A model generated the notes under the pieces. That model was not told the DNA's origin, searched no databases, and saw only the letters and a program-made list of their open reading frames with translations. Below, one piece after another: positions 1-10,063 of a stretch of DNA of 64,000 nt. Source of the stretch: Sva-07 sp963829585 (lineage in GTDB: Bacteria; Actinomycetota; Acidimicrobiia; Acidimicrobiales; Ilumatobacteraceae); contig CAWHJD010000023.1 in the NCBI GenBank assembly GCA_963829585.1, forward strand, positions 62,001 to 126,000. Reading direction: 5' to 3'. Each line of letters opens with the position of its first letter. Position 1 is the first letter of the stretch. A program made the translations under genes and the position numbers.

Positions 1-2
1 CG

Positions 3-3000
3 AACAGTGAGTTCACACTGGCCTACGACATGAGCTCCGCCGGCTTCTCCCAGATCGGGACCGTCACGGGTGCCTCAGGTTCGACGGCGTCGATGTACTG
101 GCCAGGGCTCGACCGCAACAAGGAGTACGAGTGGTACGCGGTCGTGGACGACGGCCGGGCAGCCATCGCAAGCCCGACCTGGAGTTTCACCAGTGACAAC
201 CCGAACTGGGCTGCCTACGTCGATCTCCGGTCGTCGGTCGGCGACCAGAACGCTGCGAACGTGCTGGAGATTCCGTCCGGTGCGGTTCCCTCGCCGATCA
301 ATGCAGCGACGGTGTTCCCGCTGATCGACATCCAGTCGGGTGCACCCGTGGATGCGACGCTGCAGGTGGACAACAGCGGAATGGGCATCTCGTCCGACAA
401 CGGTGCAGATTTCTCGGCCGGCCCGGCCTTCGGCGTGTTCGACGGAATCGTGGATGCGCAGGGTGTCTACTCCTACGCTGACGCCGCCGCCGTTTGGCAA
501 CTGAACATCGCCGGGTTGAACCCGTCGAAGCGGTACGAGGTCGTCGTTTCGAGCAACCGGGACGAGGCTGTCTCGCCGGAGCGCTGGACGGAGGTCGAGT
601 TGCTCGGCGCAGACGCATCGGTCGAGGCCGCCGGCGGCACGACGACCGTGGTGTCACCGTCACTCGTGCGACTGCAGACCAGGAACAACACCGCGCGTGG
701 CGACATCGCTCGTTGGACTTCGATCGATCCGGGCGCCGACGGAGCGTTCAGCCTGGCGTCCGACCTCTTCCTGTCCGGCGGTTCCGATCGCTCGTATGCC
801 CCTGTGCTGCTTCGTCTGCGGGAATTCGACGGACCGTTGCCGTCTGCGCCGCCCGTTCCGACGGGTTTGACCGTTGGGGTCGTGTCGGCCACCGAACTCG
901 CCGTGTCATGGAACGACGTCACCGGCGAGAACGCCTACGAACTCCAGGTGAGCGCCAACGGTGGAGCCTTCGCGCCCGTTGCCGATTCGCCGCTCGCCGC
1001 GAACACCACCAGCTACCCGGCCACAGGACTGACCGCCGGCACCGAGTACTGCTACAAGATCCAAGCCACCAACACCGGAGGACCCTCAGGCTTCTCCAGC
1101 AGTCAATGCGCCACGCCGTTGCCGCCCGGGCCGCCCGTTCCGACGGGTTTGACCGTTGGGGTCGTGTCGGCCACCGAACTCGCCGTGTCATGGAACGACG
1201 TCACCGGCGAGACCGCCTACGAACTCCAGGTGAGCGCCAACAGCGGGCCCTTCGCTGCCGTGGCCGGGTCGCCACTCGCCGCGAACACCACCAGTTACCC
1301 GGCCACAGGACTGACCGCCGGCGTCGAGTACTGCTACAAGATCCAGGCCACCAACACCGGAGGACCCTCAGGCTTCTCCAGCAGTCAGTGCGCCACACCA
1401 CCCATCCCCGTACCGGTGTTGACGATGAGCGGCGGTTCCGCCAACGAGGGCGATCTCGGTGAGTCGAACCAGGTGACCTTCACGGTCACGTTGAACGGTG
1501 AAACACCGTTCCCGGTCACCGTCACCTACAAGACAGCGAACTTCACCGCATCAGCCGGTGTCGACTTCCTCGGCAAATCGGGAACCCTCACGTTCCCAGC
1601 ATCAACCACCACCACCCAAACCCAGACCGTCACCATCAACACCATCGGCGACGAACTCATCGAACCCAACGAACGCTTCTACCTCTACCTCCAGAACCCC
1701 ACCAACGCCACAGTCCCCGTCACCCGAACACTCGGCTACATCAACAACGACGATCCGCGCAACAACGTCCCGGTCGCCGATGACCTCGCCGCTGAGGTTG
1801 ACTACCGCAACTCGGTCGGCGTGGACATCGTGTTGTCCGGCTCGGACCTCGACGGTGACGACCTCACGTTCAGCCTCGTGGGAGACAACGGCGGAGCAAC
1901 ACTCGGCACGGTCACCGCGACCAACGGTGTCGCCACCTACATCCCCGCCGCAACGGGCGCAGGGGTGGACTCCTTCGAGTACATCGCCAACGACGGACGC
2001 GACAACTCGACACCCGCCACGGTGACCGTCACCATCACCGATACACCCAACGAGCCACCGACGATCGTCAACGATGAGTTGGTGACGTTGGCCAATCGCA
2101 TCAAGTCAGTTGACGTGCTCGGCAACGACTCCGACCTTGAAGCCGGCGTCCTGTCGGTGACATCCTGGAGCCAGGGCGCATCAGGATCGGTCAACTGCAC
2201 CACCGCAGGGGTGTGCTCATACACCCCCGATGCGTTGCTGACAGCGCCGTACACCGACAGTTTCACCTACACCGCCAGCGACCCGTTGGGAGCCACGACG
2301 ATCGGAACCGTGAACGTGCGTGTCGTCGCCACACCCACCCTGACGATGAGCGGCGGTTCCGCCAACGAGGGCGATCTCGGTGAGTCGAACCAGGTGACCT
2401 TCACGGTCACGTTGAACGGTGAAACACCGTTCCCGGTCACCGTCACCTACAAGACAGCGAACTTCACCGCATCAGCCGGTGTCGACTTCCTCGGCAAATC
2501 GGGAACCCTCACGTTCCCAGCATCAACCACCACCACCCAAACCCAGACCGTCACCATCAACACCATCGGCGACGAACTCATCGAACCCAACGAACGCTTC
2601 TACCTCTACCTCCAGAACCCCACCAACGCCACAGTCCCCGTCACCCGAACACTCGGCTACATCAACAACGACGATCCGCGCAACAACGTCCCGGTCGCCG
2701 ATGACCTCGCCGCTGAGGTTGACTACCGCAACTCGGTCGGCGTGGACATCGTGTTGTCCGGCTCGGACCTCGACGGTGACGACCTCACGTTCAGCCTCGT
2801 GGGAGACAACGGCGGAGCAACACTCGGCACGGTCACCGCGACCAACGGTGTCGCCACCTACATCCCCGCCGCAACGGGCGCAGGGGTGGACTCCTTCGAG
2901 TACATCGCCAACGACGGACGCGACAACTCGACACCCGCCACGGTGACCGTCACCATCACCGATACACCCAACGAGCCACCGACGATCGTCAACGATGAGT

Positions 3001-3599
3001 TGGTGACGTTGGCCAATCGCATCAAGTCAGTTGACGTGCTCGGCAACGACTCCGACCTTGAAGCCGGCGTCCTGTCGGTGACATCCTGGAGCCAGGGCGC
3101 ATCAGGATCGGTCAACTGCACCACCGCAGGGGTGTGCTCATACACCCCCGATGCGTTGCTGACAGCGCCGTACACCGACAGTTTCACCTACACCGCCAGC
3201 GACCCGTTGGGAGCCACGACGATCGGAACCGTGAACGTGCGTGTCGTCGCCACACCCACCCTGACGATGAGCGGCGGTTCCGCCAACGAGGGCGATCTCG
3301 GTGAGTCGAACCAGGTGACCTTCACGGTCACGTTGAACGGTGAAACACCGTTCCCGGTCACCGTCACCTACAAGACAGCGAACTTCACCGCATCAGCCGG
3401 TGTCGACTTCCTCGGCAAATCGGGAACCCTCACGTTCCCAGCATCAACCACCACCACCCAAACCCAGACCGTCACCATCAACACCATCGGCGACGAACTC
3501 ATCGAACCCAACGAACGCTTCTACCTCTACCTCCAGAACCCCACCAACGCCACAGTCCCCGTCACCCGAACACTCGGCTACATCAACAACGACGACTGA
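3..3599 (+). CDS. giant secreted Fn3 / Calx-beta / Ig-like repeat protein, 5' truncated
   Basis: The reading frame is already open at the window edge, so the true start lies upstream; the first internal ATG is at 30. From that ATG the visible 1,189 residues hold an Fn3-like end (1-60), an unassigned beta-rich region (60-270), two almost identical Fn3 domains (about 275-457), a Calx-beta domain (462-573), two Ig-like domains of the tandem-95 type (574-768), a second identical Calx-beta plus Ig-like block, and a third Calx-beta that ends the protein. Calx-beta signs are the EGD near each start, the DELIEPNERF segment and the closing NNDD. Such modules bind calcium and occur in large extracellular adhesins. 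There is no C-terminal anchor or LPxTG. Role as a secreted or surface protein is inferred. Confidence 0.8.
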   Translation, partial: NSEFTLAYDMSSAGFSQIGTVTGASGSTASMYWPGLDRNKEYEWYAVVDDGRAAIASPTWSFTSDNPNWAAYVDLRSSVGDQNAANVLEIPSGAVPSPINAATVFPLIDIQSGAPVDATLQVDNSGMGISSDNGADFSAGPAFGVFDGIVDAQGVYSYADAAAVWQLNIAGLNPSKRYEVVVSSNRDEAVSPERWTEVELLGADASVEAAGGTTTVVSPSLVRLQTRNNTARGDIARWTSIDPGADGAFSLASDLFLSGGSDRSYAPVLLRLREFDGPLPSAPPVPTGLTVGVVSATELAVSWNDVTGENAYELQVSANGGAFAPVADSPLAANTTSYPATGLTAGTEYCYKIQATNTGGPSGFSSSQCATPLPPGPPVPTGLTVGVVSATELAVSWNDVTGETAYELQVSANSGPFAAVAGSPLAANTTSYPATGLTAGVEYCYKIQATNTGGPSGFSSSQCATPPIPVPVLTMSGGSANEGDLGESNQVTFTVTLNGETPFPVTVTYKTANFTASAGVDFLGKSGTLTFPASTTTTQTQTVTINTIGDELIEPNERFYLYLQNPTNATVPVTRTLGYINNDDPRNNVPVADDLAAEVDYRNSVGVDIVLSGSDLDGDDLTFSLVGDNGGATLGTVTATNGVATYIPAATGAGVDSFEYIANDGRDNSTPATVTVTITDTPNEPPTIVNDELVTLANRIKSVDVLGNDSDLEAGVLSVTSWSQGASGSVNCTTAGVCSYTPDALLTAPYTDSFTYTASDPLGATTIGTVNVRVVATPTLTMSGGSANEGDLGESNQVTFTVTLNGETPFPVTVTYKTANFTASAGVDFLGKSGTLTFPASTTTTQTQTVTINTIGDELIEPNERFYLYLQNPTNATVPVTRTLGYINNDDPRNNVPVADDLAAEVDYRNSVGVDIVLSGSDLDGDDLTFSLVGDNGGATLGTVTATNGVATYIPAATGAGVDSFEYIANDGRDNSTPATVTVTITDTPNEPPTIVNDELVTLANRIKSVDVLGNDSDLEAGVLSVTSWSQGASGSVNCTTAGVCSYTPDALLTAPYTDSFTYTASDPLGATTIGTVNVRVVATPTLTMSGGSANEGDLGESNQVTFTVTLNGETPFPVTVTYKTANFTASAGVDFLGKSGTLTFPASTTTTQTQTVTINTIGDELIEPNERFYLYLQNPTNATVPVTRTLGYINNDD
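849..1412 (+). repeat. two tandem 282-bp Fn3-encoding units
   Basis: The segment starting ccgcccgttccgacgggttt at 849 recurs at 1131, a period of 282 bp (94 codons). Each unit encodes one Fn3 domain with the same SWNDVTGE and EYCYKIQATNTGG motifs. The copies differ at scattered positions, so this duplication is older than the 921-bp repeat just downstream. Confidence 0.85.
1420..3595 (+). repeat. 921-bp tandem repeat, 2.4 copies
   Basis: The sequence tgacgatgagcggcggttcc begins at 1420, 2341 and 3262, a constant period of 921 bp (307 codons). I see no differences between the copies where I compared them. Each full unit encodes one Calx-beta domain plus two Ig-like domains; the third copy stops just before the TGA. 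Near identity implies recent duplication or ongoing gene conversion. The copy number in the assembly could be wrong if reads did not span it. Confidence 0.92.
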
Positions 3600-3606
3600 A
3601 GTCAGT

Positions 3607-3648
3607 GGGAGGTGCACCGGACCGGGAGGCGGTCACGGTCCACCTCCC
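3607..3648 (+). terminator. hairpin terminator after the Calx-beta gene
   Basis: An 8-bp stem gggaggtg / cacctccc (3607-3614 with 3641-3648) encloses a second 5-bp stem gaccg / cggtc (3620-3624 with 3636-3640) and an 11-nt loop. It starts 8 nt after the stop codon. No T-tract follows, as is common in GC-rich actinomycetes. It separates the adhesin gene from the glycosyltransferase cluster. Confidence 0.55.
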
Positions 3649-3683
3649 GGTACTCGACCTCGCCGTCGGATACTCTCACGGTC

Positions 3684-5786
3684 GTGCCGGCACGTGTCCT
3701 CTGGGTGATCAAGGGGCTCGGGCCGGGTGGGGCGGAGCGGTTGCTGTGTGCAGCAGCTCGTGCTCACGACCGCGAGCGCTTCCACATCGAGTGCGCCTTC
3801 GTGCTGCCGTGGAAGGACCATCTCGCCGAGGAACTCGAACGAGCCGGCGTGAAGTCGCACTGCATGAGCCGAAAGCGCACTGACCGGCGGTGGCCACTGC
3901 GCCTGGCCGAGCTGGTGCGTGACGGTGAGTGGGACATCGTCCACGTCCACTCCCCGCTCCCCGGCTCGGTGGCCCGCCTCGCCACCCGGACGATGCGCGA
4001 GGCCGACCGCCCGCGGCTGGTGAGCACCGAACACAACCGTTGGGCCACCCATCGAGGCCCGACCCGATGGCTGAACGGGTTCACGAGCCGGTGGGACGAC
4101 GTGTCGTTCGCCGTCACCGACGAGGTCCGCGAGTCGATGACGGGCCCGTTGACCAAACGGGTGGAGACCCTGCAGCACGGCATCGACGTGGAGTCGACAG
4201 CCAAGGCGTCGGCCGATCGTGATGCGGTGCGAGCCGAACTCGGGATCGGGCTCGACGAGATCGTCGTCGGTACGGTCGCCAACTTCCGCCCGCAGAAGGA
4301 CTACCCGAATCTCCTCCAGGCCGCGCGCCTGCTGGCGGATCGCGGGGTGCCCGTGCGGTTCGTCGCAGTCGGCCAGGGCCCGCAGGAAGCGGAGGTCCGC
4401 CAGCTCAGTGACGATCTCGGCCTCGTCGAAACCGTGACGCTCACCGGGTTCCGTGACGACGCCGTGCGGGTGATGGGCGCCTGCGACGTCTTCACGCTGG
4501 CCTCGCAGTGGGAGGGCCTGCCCGTCGCCCTGATGGAAGCGCTGGCGCTTGGCCTGCCGGTGGTGGCGACGAACGTCGGCGGCGTCGCCGAGGAGATGCA
4601 CGACGGCATCGACGCCCTCCTCGTCCGCCCGAGCGATCCGCCGGCGCTCGCTGACGCGCTCGGGCGGGTCGTCACCGACCCGGCCCTGCGCAACCAACTC
4701 GGCGCTGCGTCGTTCGCCCGGGCCGTCGACTTCGACGTCCACCGCGCCGTCGACCGCATCGAAAGCGCCTACGCCGAGCTCGCACCCGACGCTGCGGCAG
4801 AACGTGCAGTACCCGAGCCGGCACCGGCGCGACGCCCACTCCCGAAGGGGCTCGACATCCGTGAGGCGACGCCGGACGACCGGCCCGCCATCATCGAGTT
4901 GTGCCGTGCCTCGCTCGGCTGGGGTGACGATCCCCGCTTCGAGCAGCTGTTCTCGTGGAAGCACGACCAGAACGCGTTCGGCCCGTCGTACATGTGGGTT
5001 GCGACCGACGGCGACAAGGTCGTCGGCCTGCGGGCGTTCATGCGCTGGGAGTTCGTCCGTGGCAGCGAAGTGCTCCACGCCGTGCGCGCCGTCGACACCG
5101 CGACCCACCCCGGCTACCAGGGCAAGGGCCTGTTCACGGCGATGACGATGCACGGCCTCGACGTGATCACGGACGACGGCATCGACTTCGTGTTCAACAC
5201 CCCCAACGACAAGAGCCGCCTCGGCTATCTGAAGATGGGCTGGCAGCAGGTCGGAAAGCTCCCAGTGGCGATCCGGGTCGCGGGCCCGATCGCCGCGATC
5301 AAGGTGGCGAGGTCGAGAGTGGCGTCGTCGCACTGGCCATCGCAGAAGGATGTCGGCGTCCCGCTCTCGGCGGTGGTGTCCGACCTCGCCAACGCCGTCG
5401 AACAGCCGGACGACTTTGCCGCGATCAGAACGAACGTGAGCAACGCGTTCTACCGATGGCGCTACGGTGCCGCCTTCCTCGGCTACCGCGTCGTGCCGAC
5501 GGACGGCGGGAACCTCGTCGTTCGCGTTCGGCAGCGGGGCGACGCCGAAGAACTGGTGATGCTCGATGCCCCCGGCTTGACGCTGTCGGCGGCTGATCGT
5601 GCCGCCGGGCGTCTGCTGCGCCCACACGGGCTCGACCATGCCCTTCGCATCGGTCCGGCGGACCTCCATCATGGGTTCCTGCCAACGCCCGGAGGCCCGG
5701 TCGTCACGTGGCGGTCAGTGTGCGCCAATGCGATGCCACCGCTCCCCAACTGGCAGCTCGCAATGGGCGACGTGGAGCTGTTCTGA
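3684..5786 (+). CDS. fused GT4 glycosyltransferase and GNAT acetyltransferase
   Basis: A 700-residue protein. The N-terminal 375 residues are a GT-B glycosyltransferase of family GT4, starting with a GPGGAERLL nucleotide-sugar-fold motif and carrying the EX7E motif in WEGLPVALMEALALGLP. A proline-rich linker (about 385-400) leads to a GNAT-like domain with the acyl-CoA-loop-like sequence HPGYQGKGLF. The predicted job is sugar transfer to a growing glycan coupled with acylation, in the cytoplasm. I chose the GTG at 3684 because it sits right before the VLWVIKGLGPGG strand; an upstream ATG at 3612 lies inside the terminator hairpin. Its stop overlaps the next start by one base (TGATG), so the two genes are probably co-translated. 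Confidence 0.8.
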   Translation: MPARVLWVIKGLGPGGAERLLCAAARAHDRERFHIECAFVLPWKDHLAEELERAGVKSHCMSRKRTDRRWPLRLAELVRDGEWDIVHVHSPLPGSVARLATRTMREADRPRLVSTEHNRWATHRGPTRWLNGFTSRWDDVSFAVTDEVRESMTGPLTKRVETLQHGIDVESTAKASADRDAVRAELGIGLDEIVVGTVANFRPQKDYPNLLQAARLLADRGVPVRFVAVGQGPQEAEVRQLSDDLGLVETVTLTGFRDDAVRVMGACDVFTLASQWEGLPVALMEALALGLPVVATNVGGVAEEMHDGIDALLVRPSDPPALADALGRVVTDPALRNQLGAASFARAVDFDVHRAVDRIESAYAELAPDAAAERAVPEPAPARRPLPKGLDIREATPDDRPAIIELCRASLGWGDDPRFEQLFSWKHDQNAFGPSYMWVATDGDKVVGLRAFMRWEFVRGSEVLHAVRAVDTATHPGYQGKGLFTAMTMHGLDVITDDGIDFVFNTPNDKSRLGYLKMGWQQVGKLPVAIRVAGPIAAIKVARSRVASSHWPSQKDVGVPLSAVVSDLANAVEQPDDFAAIRTNVSNAFYRWRYGAAFLGYRVVPTDGGNLVVRVRQRGDAEELVMLDAPGLTLSAADRAAGRLLRPHGLDHALRIGPADLHHGFLPTPGGPVVTWRSVCANAMPPLPNWQLAMGDVELF

Positions 5787-6896
5787 TGGTCACGTCGCCG
5801 GATGACCCGCCGATGCGGGTGCTCGTCGTGCTGACGTCGAACAGCCGTCGCGGTGCTGAAATCGAGGGGTCCCGCCTTGCCCGCGAACTCAGCGAGCGGG
5901 GCGTTCATACAGAGGTGGTCGCGTTGGGGCCGGGCTCGGGCTCATCACTATTGGAGGTTCCGGTGCTCGGACGCAAGCCACTCGGCGCGTCGACCCTTCG
6001 GGTCCTACGAACCCGTGCTCGCCAGTTCGACGTCGTGATCGCCTACGGATCGTCGTCGCTTCCAGCATGCGCCGCTGTCGCTCGCTGCGACCGGCGTTCC
6101 GTTCATCTACCGGAGCATCGGTGATCCGTCTGCATGGGTCCGAGGGCGCTTGCATCGCTGGCGAACGGGCGTACTGATTCGCCGCGCTGCCCGCGTGGTT
6201 GCTCTGTGGCCCGACGCTGCCGAGGCGATCCAGAGGCTCTACTCGGTCGATGCGGACCGTATTTCGGTGATCCCGAATGCTCGTTCCAGCGACGAGTTCC
6301 GCCCACCGACCGACGTCGAAACTCTCAAGGCACGTGCATCCCTCGGTCTGCCGATGGACGCACGGATCGTGGGTTGCGTCGGGTCGATCGCCGCCGAGAA
6401 GCGACTGCATCTCGCAGTCGACGCGGTCGCAGGACTCGAGCACGTCCATCTGCTCGTTGTCGGCGACGGTCCGGAACGAGCTGACGTCGAGCAACATGCC
6501 CAGGATGTGCTCGGCGAACGAGCGACGTTCGCAGGGACCCTCGACGACGTGGTGCCTGCTTACCGAGCGATCGACGTACTGCTGGTCACAAGTCGCACCG
6601 AAGGCATGCCAGGCGTCGTTCTGGAGGCTTCGATGAGCGGAGTACCGGTCGTCGCGACACAGGTCGGCGCATTGAGCGACATGTTCGCTGCCGGGATCCC
6701 TGGGGCACTCGTGCCGTTGGAGAGTGATGCCACGTCCATCGGTGCGGTGGTCAGGGCCGTCCTCGTCGAGAGGCCACGGTCGCCGACGTCGCCAGCGGGC
6801 GACTTCGGATGGCCCGCGGTGACGTCCAGATGGATCGAACAACTCGAGGATGAAGTGCGAATTCCGTCTGAAAGCCGTGTCGGAGCCACATCGTGA
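5786..6896 (+). CDS. GT4 glycosyltransferase, one frameshift
   Basis: A family GT4 enzyme of about 370 residues read in two frames. The first part starts at the ATG overlapping the previous stop and carries a typical N-terminal RVLVVLTSNSRRGAEIEGSR strand and loop. At about 6070 the frame moves by +1, and the protein continues through VPFIYRSIGDPSAW to a C-terminal domain with the EX7E motif in RTEGMPGVVLEASMSGVP. Similarity to GT4 enzymes is continuous across the break, so a consensus error is as likely as a real mutation. Without correction the gene gives a 113-residue and a 248-residue fragment. Donor and acceptor cannot be read from sequence. Confidence 0.75.
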
Positions 6897-6989
6897 GGAA
6901 ACCGTGGTCAATCGACGAGTGATTGCCAACGACGGTTACCCCTCAATCGGGCCGACGTCCATGCCGAGCGCGGACACCGAGCCTGCACG

Positions 6990-8132
6990 ATGATCAGGGT
7001 TCTGGCAGTGATGGACAGCACAGGTCCAGGTGGAGCCGAAACGTCGATGGCGGCAATGGCCCCACTGATGGCCGAGAACGGTGTCGAGTTGGAGGTGGCG
7101 TTCTTCCACGACCGCCCCGGAGTCAAAAACCAGTTCATCGACGCAGGCATTCCGCTCATCCATGTTCCTCACGGCCGAAGCCGTCTGCTGACGGTCTGGC
7201 GCCTCAGGCGAGTCATCAAGGAACGCCAGCCCGATCTCGTCCACACGATGGTGTTCGAGGCGGACATCATCGGCAGAACTGCCGCGTTCCTGGCCCGCGT
7301 GCCTGTGATGTCGTCGATCATCAACGAGATGTACGGGCCTGAGCAGCTCGCGGTCTCGCGGCACCCGTGGAAAGTAAGGCTGGGTCAGGCGCTCGACATC
7401 CTGACAGCCAGATTCGTGAAGCAGTTCCACGCAATCACCAACACGGTCGCGGATGTGATGGCACCACGCCTTCGAATCGACCGCTCGAAGATCATTGTCA
7501 TCTATCGAGGTCGAGACCTCGAGCAACTGGGCCACCGCACTCCGAGCCGCCGGCAGGAAGTCAGGCGAGGTCTTGGGATTCCCGACGACGTACCCGTGCT
7601 CCTCGCCGTTGGCCGTCACGAACCGCAGAAGGGCCTCGACCGACTGCTCACGGCGATGCCATCCGTGCGGGCTCGTGAGCCACGCTCTCTACTGCTGGTC
7701 GCTGGACGTCGCGGATCGGTCACCCCGAGCCTAGAGCGCCAGATCGCCGAGCTGGGGCTGACTGAATGCGTGCGGCTGCTGGGGCATCGTCCTGATGTGG
7801 CCAACTTATTGACGGCCTGCGACGTGATGGTCTTCCCGTCGCTCTGGGAGGGGCTCGGAGGGTCGATCATTGAGGCAATGATGCTCAGGTGCCCGGTCGT
7901 GTGCTCCGACTTGCCGGTGCTGCGCGAGGTGGCCGACGCAGCGAATGCAGACGGCTTGGTCAACTTCGTCGAGTGTGCCGAACCAACTGCGCTGGCTGCT
8001 GGCATCACGGATGCGCTTCACCAGAGTCACAGCGAGCAAGGGCCGCTCGTTTCCGACCTGGCGCCTTTCATGCTCGATCGGGTATCGGACGAGTACGCAA
8101 GGTGTGCCATTCGCATGACTCGGCCAGAGTGA
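6990..8132 (+). CDS. GT4 glycosyltransferase
   Basis: An intact 380-residue GT-B fold enzyme. The N-terminus has the STGPGGAETSM acceptor-side loop, and the C-terminal half has the family GT4 donor motif WEGLGGSIIEAMMLRCP with its EX7E spacing. The phrase AVGRHEPQKGLDRLL starts the donor domain, as in most GT4 enzymes. It is the third GT in a same-strand run and lies 93 bp after the previous gene. It is likely to add one sugar of the polysaccharide repeat unit at the inner membrane face. Specificity is unknown. Confidence 0.85.
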   Translation: MIRVLAVMDSTGPGGAETSMAAMAPLMAENGVELEVAFFHDRPGVKNQFIDAGIPLIHVPHGRSRLLTVWRLRRVIKERQPDLVHTMVFEADIIGRTAAFLARVPVMSSIINEMYGPEQLAVSRHPWKVRLGQALDILTARFVKQFHAITNTVADVMAPRLRIDRSKIIVIYRGRDLEQLGHRTPSRRQEVRRGLGIPDDVPVLLAVGRHEPQKGLDRLLTAMPSVRAREPRSLLLVAGRRGSVTPSLERQIAELGLTECVRLLGHRPDVANLLTACDVMVFPSLWEGLGGSIIEAMMLRCPVVCSDLPVLREVADAANADGLVNFVECAEPTALAAGITDALHQSHSEQGPLVSDLAPFMLDRVSDEYARCAIRMTRPE

Positions 8133-8205
8133 CACACATCCAAGAAACACTTGCGTACGACCTAGTGTCCTCCGATCGGTCCTAGCGTCGGCAAGACTCA
8201 ACGCC

Positions 8206-10063
8206 GTGAAGTTCTCGATCGTCATTCCCTGCCGCGACGACCAGGCGGGCCTCGACCGTGCCGTGCGCTCGGTGCTGAACCAGACGATCAGCCATATCGA
8301 GGTGATCGTCGTCGATGACGGCAGTCAGCCACCGCTGTGCGTGGTCGACGACTCGCGGCGTGAGACTGTTCAGGCGGGACGTTGCCGGTGGTCCGGCAGT
8401 TGCACGGAACATCGGGCTCGAGAACGCCGAGGGAGAGATCGTCGGTTGGTGCGACAGCGACGATTTCTTCACGCCGGACCGACTCGAACTCGCCGAACGA
8501 CTGCACGGCGACGCGGACATCGTCGTCGTCGGCCAAGGTCGTGCGTCCGATCCCAATGTTCATGCGTCGGTTCCTGCGACACTTCAACGAGTTCTGGATC
8601 GCACCAGCCCGTCCCTTGGCGCGACGACGATCCTGCGGGAACTCTGCCTTCCACTCAACGATCGCTTTCTGGCCTGCCAGGACGTCGAGTGGTGGATTCG
8701 CACCATCGAGCGGGGTGGCTCGTTCCGATCGATCTCCGAGGTCGGCTACCTCGTCGACAGCGACGAGCGAGTCCGAATCCTGAATTCACCAACGGCTCGG
8801 CTCGATTTCAGCTATGCACTTCTCCAACAGTACCCCGACTTCTACGAGCGACATTCTGAAGCGAGGGCGTTCCGCTGGCTTCGCATCGCGGTTATGGAGA
8901 AGCGGGAGGGCAACGTGTCGCTCGCATGGCGGGCTCTACGACGCTCGATCCGGGCTCACCCGACTGCACTCGCTGGGAAAGAGGCCGTTCGACTTGGGCG
9001 TGAGGCGGCCCGCCCCAATCATTCCGTTCCTCCGATCTCCACGCTCCCGCTACCACCGATGAGCAGCCTGCGCGCCCGCCAGCTCAAGCCATTGGTGCGG
9101 GGTACCGCAGAGAGCAGACAGGCGTACGCTTCGACCCTGGTCGGCGCCACATCGTCCTTTTCTTCTCGATTCCCGAAGCCTCTGCGTGGTCGGGTGCGGC
9201 GAGCGGCAACGACGCTGCACCGGCCGCACACGATCAATGTGCAGACCGCCTGGGGGCTCCTGCCTCTGGAGGCGAACGAGGTGAGGCTGCTCGCCCCGTT
9301 CGCCGATGAGCCCCTCGAGCTGGCATTGCTGGCGCGGTACCTCCAACCGGGTATGACGGCGATCGATGTGGGCGCCAATCGCGGTTCGTATTCGTTGATG
9401 TTCAGCGCCCGGGTGGGCGAGAGCGGATCGGTGCTGGCCGTCGAACCCGACCCGCGGATGCTGGCACGGCTGGAGAGCGTCAGAACGCTCAATCACCTTG
9501 ACGGCGTCCTCAGGATCGTCGCAGCGGCGGTGGCTGCAGATTCCGGGGAACGCATCTTGAGCCTGAGTGCCGAGCCGGCGCTCAACCACCTCGAGCCGAC
9601 AACTGGGTCGACGTCGAACGGTCCGACAACGCCGGTGCGTGCCGTGAGCTACGTCGACCTCCTGGCCCAACACTCCATGGATGGCGTCCATCTCCTGAAG
9701 GTCGACGTCGAAGGAGCAGAGCCCGAAGTGCTCGCCAGCGTCATGGCCTGCGACGATGAAGAACTACATCCGGCCTTGATCATGTTTGAGTACGAGCCCA
9801 CCCATTGGGAGCGGCTCGGGCATTCCAGCTTCGCCCCAACTGCGGCAGCGCTCAGCAGTCAGTACGACCTCTTCGCGATCGACTACGCGAGCGGACAGCT
9901 ATTGCCGATTGGCGAAACCGATCAACCGGCCTGGTCCGGACGGAACGTCATGGCTGTACATAAGTCCAACACGCGTGACGCTCTCCACAGGATCACGCTC
10001 GGAGCCAGCACTCTTGGTCGAGTGGAGCCCAGCGGCTCACAAGTTGGGGTGCATGATTCGTGA
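8206..10063 (+). CDS. fused GT2 glycosyltransferase and FkbM methyltransferase, one frameshift
   Basis: Read across one +1 frameshift near 8350-8375, this is a protein of about 618 residues. The start is a GTG followed by FSIVIPCRDDQAGLDRAVRS and VIVVDDGS, the opening of a family GT2 GT-A domain; after the shift it continues with AGGPAVARNIGLENA and the metal-binding WCDSDD. The C-terminal third is an FkbM-type SAM-dependent methyltransferase: AIDVGANRGSYSLMFS is the SAM loop, VLAVEPDP the acidic strand, and LLKVDVEGAEPEVL the family hallmark. The fusion suggests a sugar that is transferred and O-methylated by one polypeptide. The stop overlaps the next GTG start. Confidence 0.78.

Noticed and set aside
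3633..5672. A 679-residue minus-strand ORF
   Set aside because: Antisense shadow of the GT4-GNAT gene; no domain pattern and an Arg/Asp/His-rich composition.
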